From Leptodontidium sp. MPI-SDFR-AT-0119 (Eukaryota > Ascomycota > Leotiomycetes > Helotiales > Leptodontidiaceae), in NCBI GenBank assembly GCA_020726505.1, contig JAHLEZ010000002.1, forward strand, positions 3,844,001-3,908,000: 64,000 bases of DNA. The letters are read 5' to 3'. The position numbers and the translations under genes are program-made. The stretch's first letter is position 1, and each line of letters starts with the position of its first letter. Shown in pieces: positions 21,386-30,584 of this stretch. The notes beneath the pieces are model-generated. The model was not told where the DNA came from and ran no database searches. It was given only the letters and a program-made list of their open reading frames with translations.

Positions 21386-21416
<31 letters not shown>
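21386..21416 (+). repeat. Uninterrupted run of 31 G
   Basis: A perfect 31-bp G homopolymer, 57 bp after the stop codon of the secreted-protein gene. It probably lies in the 3' UTR. The exact length may be uncertain, because homopolymers this long are difficult to sequence. Confidence 0.95.
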
Positions 21417-21418
<2 letters not shown>

Positions 21419-22008
21419 GAGGTTTCTTTCCTCTCGAGGACATGTACAAAATCGTGGAAATGCCGTTGGAGGTCTTCGAGCTTTGTCCTTTCCTCTTTCG
21501 TAACACTTTCACTATAATGGATGACATCCAACGTCGTATAGAGCTGTATCCTGTAAATCTCGCTCTTGTATCCGCGTAGGAATTGGAATAAGAATCTGTA
21601 CATTCGCTCAACACATGTAAAAAAATTTCCTTTTCTTCTTCTTTTTTTTCCTCCAATGGTACATAAGAGCAGAAAATCGGAAAATTACAAATTGCGCAAT
21701 ATAAGGGGAGTATCATCAACGTCGTATACAGCAGTGTCAAGACAAATACAATGCAACGACAAAAGAAAGGTAAAAAGCATGGGGTATATTAGGCCACCTG
21801 ACAAATGAAAAAGAATCGCCTGTTCCAAGCCCAAGCCCATTGCCCGTCCCCCACTCTCCCTATTCCCCATTACCAGTAACAAAGGAAATATCGATGTCTC
21901 CGATATAAAAAAACCGTGAAATGTTTCTTGCCACTACGACACGGCTTCCTGTCCTTGAATTTTGAGCCTAGGTATCGAATGCTGTCGCCCAGCAGTTAAG
22001 TAGAACAT
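21417..22008. other. Intergenic, two converging 3' ends
   Basis: About 590 bp between the G tract and the stop of the next minus-strand gene. It contains a TTCTTCTTCTTTTTTTTCC pyrimidine run near 21632-21651. No gene was recognised. Confidence 0.5.
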
Positions 22009-22780
22009 CTAAGCTGCTGGAGTTGCTTCGGCAGCAGGAGTAGCATCTGCAGAAGAGGAAGATTCATTGTTCTTCTTAGCTTTCTCTTCCCACTTCTTCT
22101 TCTTCTGTAGTTGAGTCGTCAGTTAAATATACTTCTGAGAAACCTCGCTTACAACATCTAATACCCAATTCGCATCACAAAGCAAAGAGAGAAGAGGGAA
22201 AGGAAGCAAAGTGGAAGTAAACAGGAAGCAAAAACAGCAAGCAGGTAAAAACGAGGCACGAATCTCATTTGAAGCCCTGAAACACTAAGAAAGAAAACAC
22301 TAACTGCCTCCGCCGTCTCCCGCTTCTTCATCTTCCCCTCCTCGCGCATCTTCACCTGCTTCTCCTTGACGATGGCCGGTCCGGCACGGACAGCGCTCCA
22401 CATGCACTTCGCGCCCTCTTTGATACTAACGCCCGCGGCTACGAAGTGTGCCTTCGCGGCGTTGAAGTCTTTGCGTGCGTAAGTCGCCCGTCGCTTGGCG
22501 CGGTAGGCTTGCTCGGCTTCGGCGGCGCGTTGGTAGGATGATTGAGCTTTTTGGCGGTCGGTTCGGAGATTCAACTCTGTTGCTGAGGTGCCTGGTCGGC
22601 CGGAGGCGCTGGCTGGTGAACGGGGTGAGGTAGGTATTGCAGGTGGTGCCGTGGTGGGCGCTGTTTCGTCGGCCCTGGTGTTGGATGTTAGAGTTATTTG
22701 ATCTAGAGAGGATTTTATTGGCCCCTGAATTGCTGGATAGAATTGCTATGAACAGTGGTTGTCTTGTGTGGTACTTACAT
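22009..22780 (-). CDS. Small basic helical protein with a start codon split by an intron
   Basis: Exons are 22780-22779 (only A and T of the start codon), 22674-22305 and 22104-22009, giving 155 residues. Donor GTAAGT follows AT, and acceptor CACCAG precedes the G of ATG, then GCCGACGAAACA. This gives MADETAPTTAPPAIP, a sensible N-terminus. Intron 1 has a TCTAAC branch-like site. Without this joint, exon 2 stays open upstream but its first in-frame ATG is near residue 90. The centre (about 35-125) is a long Ala/Lys/Arg/Gln-rich helix, probably coiled-coil (KAQSSYQRAAEAEQAYRAKR, then KDFNAAKAHFVAAG). The C-terminus is KKKKWEEKAKK followed by a Ser/Ala/Thr/Pro tail. Function and family are unknown to me. 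Confidence 0.72.
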
Positions 22781-23632
22781 TGTTATGATGTGTCAGGGAT
22801 TGGGTTAGGAGGGGTATTATTAAAGTATGTGGACAGAGACGAGCAAAGCAGGAAGAAGAAAAGAAGAGACCATGGGAATGTCTGGATACTTATGGGTAAC
22901 CTTGGACAAGGAACACACATACAAGAAGTTGAAAACTCGAATCAAATTGAATGAGAAAACCTACTCCAGCTCTCGTAGAACCCACCCCGCGCCGGCATTG
23001 GGGGTAAGAAATTATCTTTTCATGCTGCATGTTGCACCTGCCAACGAACACACACATGACAAGGAAAACGCGGTGTGAGGTACGGTGTTTCCTAGTGAAA
23101 TTCGCCAGTTTGGGTGATTATGCATTGATGGAGAGGGATCGTATCCCTGCTTGGGCATCTATCAAGCAGACGAGAGGAAAGGGGGTGGGTGGAGAGCGAG
23201 CAGGGAAGAGTGTGGAGCAACGTGATGAGAGTCATTGGGAACGCGCTTTCAGCGTCTGCATTGTTCTGGAAGGGGGGATTCCACGTTGAAGACGTGTTAA
23301 TTAGTAATTGCCGGTGGTGATATTGTCAGGGATGGCTGGTGCTGATGAAAATGCCGAGATCTAGCCGTCGTCCAAGCTTCACGCCGATGACGAAAGAATT
23401 GTTTGATTCAACGATCGTAACTTTAGGATCGAGATTTTGGGCTGAAAGGAAAATGTACGAAACTTCGAGCTTTGAACTTCTTCTGGACGCTGAATGGGAT
23501 GAAATATGCACTCGAGTCGAGAAACTTCTCGAATACTGATACTTACTCCGAACGAAACGACATCACCGAGCTGGAATGTCACAAAAACAAAACAAAAATA
23601 AGAAGTCTCAATAAACAAGTCGTATTCTTCGA
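22781..23632. other. Intergenic, no gene seen
   Basis: 850 bp between two minus-strand genes. It contains the promoter of the split-start gene on the left and the 3' region of the anthranilate synthase gene on the right. Only short frames (up to 105 codons, 22637-22954) without recognisable features. Confidence 0.5.
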
Positions 23633-25349
23633 TCATCCGGCTGCCAAGTCGATATGGGCTTTCCGAGGCGCTCCGTTGGGCTTTTCAGCGGCTTGTCTCT
23701 TCGAATAGAGCTGCTCGGCTTTTTCTAGCGTCGTCGAATTTGACTTCAACTTGTTGATTGTCTCGATGTACTCGTCGTACGGGTCAGAATCGAAGACAAT
23801 ACCACCGCCTGCAGATTGATCAGTACATGGACTAAGATAGCTTAAGGACCTGGGATGGGAAAACATACCAGCTTGCAAATATGCAACTCCGTCCTTGACC
23901 ACCATGGTTCTCAACGCAATGCAAGTATCCATCTCGCCTTCGACTTCATTGCCCTTGGCATCGACGCTTGCGTAGCCAAAGTATCCGACAGCTCCAGCAT
24001 AGACTCCGCGCTTCTCTTTTTCCAGTTCTGCGATGAGTTCCATAGCTTTGACCTTCGGAGCTCCAGATACAGTACCTGCCGGGAAGATGGATCTAAAAGC
24101 ATCGAATCTTGTCATGCCCTTCCTCAGGACTCCAGAGACTTGCGAAACCAGGTGCTGTACGTGACTAAATTTCTCTACGACCATTAATCGATCAACTTTG
24201 GTTGTCCGTGGGTCACAGACTCGGTTGATGTCGTTCCTTGCGAGATCTACCAACATGACATGCTCAGCTCTGTCCTTGAGTGATTGTCGGAGCTCATCAG
24301 CAAGAGCCTCATCCTCTTCTGGGGTTTCTCCTCTCTTGACAGTTCCTGCGATGGGATGGGTTATGATGCGGCCAGCCTCCTTCTTTACCAGAAGTTCAGG
24401 TGACGCACCAACGATCTGGAAGTCGGCACAGTTGATGTAAAACAGATATGGCGAAGGATTGACAGTTCGAAGGTGTCGGTAAATGTTAAAGGGGTGCAGT
24501 GAAGTAGGCCGAGCAAATCTTTGAGATGGGACAGCTTGAATAATATCACCAGCTATGATGTGCTCCTTCAAATCCGTAACATGCTTCTCGTAGCCCGCTT
24601 GTCCAATATTGGAGGTGGCTTGTTGACCCAGCTTGATGGGAGGTTGCTCCGGGAGGATCTTTTCGTTTGCGTTCAATACCTCGACAATCTCATTAATAGC
24701 ATCTCCTGCTTGGTCATAAGCTTCTTGAAGCTTAGACAAGTCTTCCGGGACCTTGAGATAGGTTATGACCTTAATTTTCTCGTAGAAGCCATCAAAGGAT
24801 ACAATCGTATCGAATAGCATGAAAAGTGACTCCGGTACTTTCAGAACATCTTTCATGGGTCTTGCTGTCTTGGGTTCGAAATATCGTACGCAGTCGTATC
24901 CCACATATCCAATTGCTCCGCCAGTCAAAGGTGGTAGCATCAATTTTGGGACATGGGCAACCCGACTCTTTGACAGTTCCGCCTCAAGCAATGGCAGAGG
25001 ATCAACAGATTCGCCATGACCTTCTCCTGTCTTGATGATCTTTCTAGGCCCGGCACCGACAAAGCTGTATCTCCCAACTCTCTCCGTAGCCGCGCTCTCA
25101 AAAAGGAAGGAGTATTCGGACTTGGAGTGCGCAGATATCTTGAGGTATGCCTCTGAGGGCTTGATGAGGTCGGAAGGTATTTCTGCAAATACTGGGACGA
25201 GATTGGGAGGATTGGGAGTTCCAGCAGCTTTCAGTAGGATCTCCCGGATAGTATCCAAGGACGGTTGGAGTTCTTCCTATGTCCCAGTCAGCTTTCCATA
25301 GGTGAGTGTGAATAGAGTCATACAGAAAGCTACTTACTCCCGCGCCCAT
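23633..25349 (-). CDS. TRP2: Anthranilate synthase component I
   Basis: Chorismate plus ammonia/glutamine to anthranilate, the first step of tryptophan synthesis. In fungi it works with the TRP3-type glutaminase subunit. Exons are 25349-25338 (four codons, MGAG), 25276-23869 and 23808-23633, giving 531 residues. Intron 1 is 61 bp (GTAAGT..CATAG) and intron 2 is 60 bp. The N-terminal half has the feedback element FLFES with the downstream RYSFVG, where tryptophan binds in this family. The C-terminal chorismate-binding domain shows PSPYLFYI, GASPELL, HPIAGTVKRG, DLARND, HVQHLVS, FPAGTVSGAPKVKAMELI and, across the last splice, QAGGGIVFDSDP. Intron 2 is a multiple of three with no stop, so unspliced mRNA would insert 20 residues in the last of these motifs. 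Confidence 0.95.
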
Positions 25350-25826
25350 TGTGTCTTTTATGGAAGGGCAATTCCAAATTGGAGGTGGTGGATCCTGAGA
25401 ATTCTTCCAAGACTCCCAGGCAATAACAAATATCTCAGTATTGCGTAGCTGCTCGAGGAATGAATAGCTGGCAGGAGAAGACACTGGTTGTATTTGAAGA
25501 TGTTCGTGTCACTTGCGACTCACTGAATAATTTCCCGATGGTCGGCGAGAGCGGCCGCACTTCAAGCTCCCCCGCCAACGCCCCGCCTGACCTGATCTCG
25601 CTTCTATCTTTCACGACGAACTCAAGGAGAACAGCTAACAAATGTTCTGTACTTGGCTTTTTTCTTTTCGGTGCATCGATTTGACTAGATCTATACAGAT
25701 GCGTCTTTGGAAACGATAAATTGCTACAGCTAGGTTCTTTCATCAAACTCCGAGCGTCCAGCAAGCTCCATCCCTTCAACAAACACCAATCCAATCTCAA
25801 CATCACCCGCAACCCCGAATATCAAA
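25350..25826. promoter_or_regulatory. Divergent promoter of TRP2 and the gene at 25827
   Basis: 477 bp between divergent ATGs. A TGAGTC core (minus strand, 25517-25522, context GTGAGTCGC) lies about 170 bp upstream of the TRP2 start. It matches six of seven bases of the Gcn4/CPC1 site TGASTCA. A second TGACTC (minus strand, about 25314-25319) lies inside TRP2 intron 1. Amino-acid-starvation control is known for fungal tryptophan genes. Its operation here is inferred. Confidence 0.45.
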
Positions 25827-26773
25827 ATGTCCTATCACCTAGGAATCTCCCACTTTCCCGTCCTCCACCGCCAACTAACTTCTCCAACAAGCGAGACGTT
25901 TCAAGAATCACCAGATGAAGATTTCACGGAAGATAGCAAGGATGTTCTTATCGACCGACTGAGCGACCTGGTCCTCCGTCTCTCAAAAGTCAGCTCTCTC
26001 AAAGATGGCGCCGTTTCAGCTATCCATAAAGAAGTCGATAAGATCGAGCTTCTTGTCAAGGGTGTCGAGAAGACGAATAGTCCAAGAAATCAGATGTCAC
26101 GGAAGATATCTGGACTGTCGAATGATGATGACTTCTGGGGCCCGCCGACCCCGACCCAGAATATCAAAATGCGTCTTCCGATCGTATCTCAGAATTCATC
26201 GCCTAGGATTGTTTTCGAGCCTTCTCCGTCTAAAGCAGTTGAGGTTGCTAAAGCTGCTGAGGAACTTTCGTCCAAATTATCAAGTACGGCTGCGCAATTG
26301 CTGGTTAGGAAAGAAGAGTCTGATGTGAGTATTTTACTCCAGACATACACTATCAAGATACATGATAACTGACATTCGATAGCGCATTCATGACTTGCTG
26401 GTCACACGAGCTGAAAGAGCCGCTGAACGTATTCTAGTCCTCGAATACCGCATCGCAGAAATGTAAATCCACCTCCAGTCCAACATATCTCATCTCAACC
26501 ATCTAACCTATTCCCAGGGATGACGATTACCAATCCAGCCAGTCAGAACTGAAATTCCTCCGGATTCAACTCCAAGCGATACAAGTCCAATGCACGAATT
26601 GTATTCATCGGCACGATGATGACCCAGAGCTCACAGACAGTATCAAGAACTGGAAGATCGACTGGGAGGATATTAACAGGCGGGCGAAAGCTCGACGACA
26701 GAAGAGCCACGTCTCGTTGACTCACCAGATGAGTGATGCATCAACGATCGTAGGGAGTATCAACGGGTCTTGA
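25827..26773 (+). CDS. Protein of unknown function, probable coiled-coil
   Basis: Exons are 25827-26324, 26383-26462 and 26518-26773 (introns of 58 and 55 bp, GTGAGT/GATAG and GTAAAT/CCCAG), giving 277 residues. The sequence is acidic at the start, with leucine-rich helical segments (VLIDRLSDLVLRLSKVSSL and VAKAAEELSSKLSSTAAQLL). A short conserved-looking FWGPPTPTQ motif lies near residue 109, and a C-terminal helical part contains ERILVLEYRIAEM over the second splice. A CTNC pair is present near residue 218, without further metal-binding partners. I do not recognise the family. Confidence 0.75.
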
Positions 26774-27012
26774 AAGCCGTGAATGTCTGTTTGTCCGTTT
26801 AGGACTGAATCGAATCACTTTTCCGGGACTTTGGTACGACTACAAACAAACATGTTTGACTACTGGATATATTCATGAGCCATCTGTGCTGGATACAGAG
26901 TTCTAGCAACTTCCAAACTAACCGGGTATATCTACCTCTACCTCATCTATCCTCCTACAAGAAGCTCTCTCGCTCTCCTCACATCAAACTAAACTCAACC
27001 GAACAGGGCATC

Positions 27013-27348
27013 ATGGCCAACACCCCATCCAAGCACGGGACATCCAAGCACGAGAAATTCATCGACAGCATCCTGCTGAAGCACGAGCAGACCCAGAAGT
27101 CCCGCGATAGGTACACCAAGACGGCACGAGATGCTAAACGCAAAATCGCCGCCTCGAAAGGTGTGACTATACCGAAGTGGGAGACCTATTGGAAAGAGCT
27201 TGATGAGTGGAAGAAATTTGCGGCGGATAGGGATATTGAGAAGGAACTTCATCCTTTAGGACTTGCTCCACCTCCTTTGGAACTTCCTCCGCGACCGGCT
27301 AGACCGGATGATCTTGAAGATGTGTATGCTCCGCCATCCGGGCGATAG
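27013..27348 (+). CDS. Small charged protein, hypothetical
   Basis: An intronless 111-residue frame starting at the ATG at 27013 (context GCATCATGGCC). It is Lys/Glu-rich (RDRYTKTARDAKRKIAAS, WKELDEWKKFAADR) and ends in a Pro-rich tail (APPPLELPPRPARP). Composition and codon use look like a real small fungal gene. An in-frame ATG at 26875 would add 46 residues of unlikely composition. No family was recognised. It lies between a same-strand gene 240 bp upstream and the convergent Zn2Cys6 regulator. Confidence 0.5.
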   Translation: MANTPSKHGTSKHEKFIDSILLKHEQTQKSRDRYTKTARDAKRKIAASKGVTIPKWETYWKELDEWKKFAADRDIEKELHPLGLAPPPLELPPRPARPDDLEDVYAPPSGR

Positions 27349-27558
27349 GAGTCGAGAGCAGGTGGGAGTGCGTTTTGGTAAAGGACCCGCCCGCTTTGAA
27401 GTCGAGTGTGATGCAAAGCACCCTTTCAGTCGAGAAGCGTTGAAATACATCGAGCAGGAAACCTCCATACAAGACTTTTTCCAGTCCTTCTATTTTCGAT
27501 TCCAAACTTGTTCGTTTCTTCCCTTGTGCACTACCATCTCATTCCCATCCCAAAATCA

Positions 27559-29828
27559 TCACCAAGTGATAATCTTACTCCTCACCACAACCTCCTCCGA
27601 GAACTCTCCAACCCTCTGCTCACAACTCAACATCGCACGCCTCTGCTCCCTATCCCTCTCCAGCGCAACCCAATGAATCCTCGCCCAATCCGGCACCTTC
27701 CCATCGACACCCATAAACTCCTCCTCAACACACATAGCCCACTCCCCCATCTTCCCACCCAGAACACTATCCCACACGCCCTCCCTCCTAGGATTCTCCA
27801 ACAACAACCTCACAGCCTTCCGCCTAATACCCGGATCCCTACACTTAAACGCAACCATATACAGCGGGATGACCACCAGCGAATCGAATGTGAATTTCGG
27901 TGTCTTCGACTTCGCGTTCTGTACTGAGAGTGCGTATTCGGCTAGATCGACCACGTCCTGGAAATCGTCGAGGTAATTGTCGAATTGGCTCTCGTTGTCC
28001 ATACATATGGTGATGAGTCCGATGCATAGGATCTGGATATGCATCCGCGAGACGCTCGCGAGGAAGTACTCCTCTCCGCGATCTCTCTCGTCCCGGCCCT
28101 GGCCCTGATTCCGGTATTGGGAGTTTAATTCTCGCCACAGAGGCGTGAATGCTGCTTTCCAGCGCAGGACATCAGTCATGATACGCTGCTGGATAGCTAC
28201 TACGTGCGGGATTTTCACGCCCCACCAGCCGTGCATGGGGAAGAAGACTTGTGGTGGTGGTGGGATGGGGAGGGGGATTTGCTCGGAGAAGAAACGCATT
28301 GTTTGGCGAACGAGGGCGTTGGCGTAGGTGGTTGCGTCGCGGGCGGATGTGAAGATTTGGGGCATGCGGTTTAGGAGGGCACGTTCGCCGCTTAGGACGA
28401 GGGCGTGTCGTTCGGGGGTTGTTTCGCTGGTGAATGAGATTGCCTGGTTGGGGGGTTTGGTTAGCTTATGTTGTGCGATGAGGTGGATGATGATAGTGCT
28501 TGATCTTTTGCTGAAGCTTAGGAGTTGAATAGCTTTGGAGCACTCGAGAGCAATCTGAATGTTAGGACTTGTTGAACATCCCCATTCAGATCTGCTAACC
28601 GAATCCTGAATGTCTCTTATACCTCTGGGACATTTGATGTCAGATTTTCTTCCAGTGTCTTTGAGCTGATGACATTGTCGCAGACGCAATTTGACAATTG
28701 TCTCATTTCAATGACAAATGACATTCCGGACATTCATGCGGTTGTAAAGAGCGACATTCAAGCTCACTCGATGTAGGACGAAGGCAGACTCCAAGCCCCA
28801 AATGACCATATACATCTCGAAGCTATCGCATTCTTCCACACCAGTGAAGAAGTAGCCACGCAAAAAGAAATCAAAACCAAACATACCTGAACATCCAACC
28901 TCTTGAAAACCCTCACCAACTCATCCTCCACCGTATCCGTCAACGACGACTCCAGACCCACAAACCTCCTCTCATCCCTCTCATCAACCTCCTCTTCTCT
29001 CCACGCCTGAATAAGCCTGAAGCCCGTCTGGATCTGCCTAATAGCCAGATCCTGATTCCCATTCCAAGCCTCAAAACACATAATCACAAGACACGTCAAC
29101 AGCGTCGTCCTCAAATCCTGCTTCCGAGTGAACGCCGCCTGCCGCATCTCCTTGATCGCAGTCGTGTACTGCTTCAGCGCATTCTGATGGTGCTGGAGAG
29201 GCGTCTCCTTCCACGCATCAAGTGACATGGGAGAGAAATCCTGGAGACTCCTAGCCGCCAGATCTAGAGCCCCCAAAGCAACGACCGCATGGCGAATCGA
29301 GGGCTCGCTTTCACATGTCTGGAGGATGACTTGTCTCAACGCCGTAGCGCTCGAGTCAAAAGTGGGCAGGATTTCAAAAGCGGTTTTGTTGCAGAAGACG
29401 TCGAAATAGCGGTTCTCCTGCGCGATGCTGAAGAGTGCATGGGCTGGGTTATCTCGTACGGACAGGAGTTGACTTGATGATTTGGGGAGGATGGTGGATT
29501 TCCTGCCGGGTAAATTGGCGGGGTTGTCGAGGAAGCCGTAGCCGTCACATTCGACGCCGAATTTGATACAGCGGAAGCAGAAAGGTCGTTCTTCTCCACA
29601 CTTTACACGGCGTTGTCTATTTACAATGTTAGTAAGACATGAACAGGGGAGGATGTCGGTTGGTGAGTAGTGGCTGAAACGGGACGCTGCAGGATGGGAT
29701 GTGTGCGATGGGAATGTGATGGGACATGGTGGAAGATCGACTGACTTGCATGTCCTACAGCCTGATTTTGTTTTTGGCAGGCCCCTTCTCTTGGGCTTCT
29801 TGATTGCTGGAACCAGGGTGCTAGACAT
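27559..29828 (-). CDS. Zn2Cys6 transcription factor
   Basis: Fungal binuclear zinc-cluster regulator, target unknown. Exons are 29828-29746, 29616-28887 and 28443-27559, giving 565 residues. The intron at 29745-29617 splits the zinc cluster. After splicing, Cys24, 27, 34, 41, 44 and 51 form CRTCKQRRVKCGEERPFCFRC plus six residues and a last Cys. A basic KKPKRR stretch precedes it. The remainder is the helical fungal-specific middle region (about 120-560) of the type often annotated Fungal_trans_2. The second intron is 443 bp, with donor GTATGT, a GCTAAC branch and acceptor AACCAG. Its 3' part happens to stay open for about 245 bp, which makes the last exon look like a separate 376-residue gene. 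The joint RLDVQ to AISFTS restores a motif usual in this family. Confidence 0.85.
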
Positions 29829-30584
29829 CCCTCGAAATGTGCAAGGTATTTAATTTAGACATCGAGAAGTTTAAAAAATTATAAGTCAGATATTTATACG
29901 TTTCAGAGGAGGCTTACGTTCGGTAAAGATATGATATGGAAGTCTGGGGAAGCTCGAGTCAGGATTAAAGATCATTAGTGCTTTAGTTAGTGTCGTCAGC
30001 CTTGTCCGATCCGGCTGGTCTGGTCGATACTTGCATAGCCTGGGTCAGCTTACAAGTGGCTTTTCATGGTGCTGACAAACGTCGATTTGTTTTGCTGGGC
30101 ATGCATCTCAACCCACCACTCAGTGGCATCTTAAGGGCGGGAGTAACAGATTATCACGTTCTTGTTTGCCCATTTCATTCATTATTGATGATTGGAAATC
30201 CCCATCGAGGTCCTCGGAGATGTTTCGAGATCTCCATTTCTTAGCTTCTGTTCACATGGGTTTCAAGAAAAGAGTCAGCAAGGATCAAGATGACAAAAAG
30301 GCCCATAAATTGGATTGTTCTTGTTCTGCGTACACCGCTGATCGACAACCCACTGTTCAAAAGCAGTATTCGACATTGGCATAACTTCAATGATAATGAT
30401 GTTGTATTGGTTTAGAAATTAAATTATCTCAATCTGATCTATAGGTATATTTCTAATCACAGGGTATCCGGCCGCTCATCCCCAACGCCGGCAATATGAA
30501 TAAAACTCAAGGAGATATGCGCCGAGTATGGACAAAAGAGAATCTCGTAATGAGTGACCGTAAATCATACAACAATAAGGCTGC
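29829..30584. other. Intergenic, no gene seen
   Basis: 756 bp. The left part is the promoter of the Zn2Cys6 gene, AT-rich just before the start (TTATAAGTCAGATATTTATA, about 29879-29898). The right part is the 3' region of the coiled-coil gene. Short frames only. Confidence 0.5.

Noticed and set aside
27559..28689. Separate 376-residue gene
   Set aside because: It is the last exon of the Zn2Cys6 regulator plus part of an intron; the splice at 28443/28887 restores a continuous family domain.
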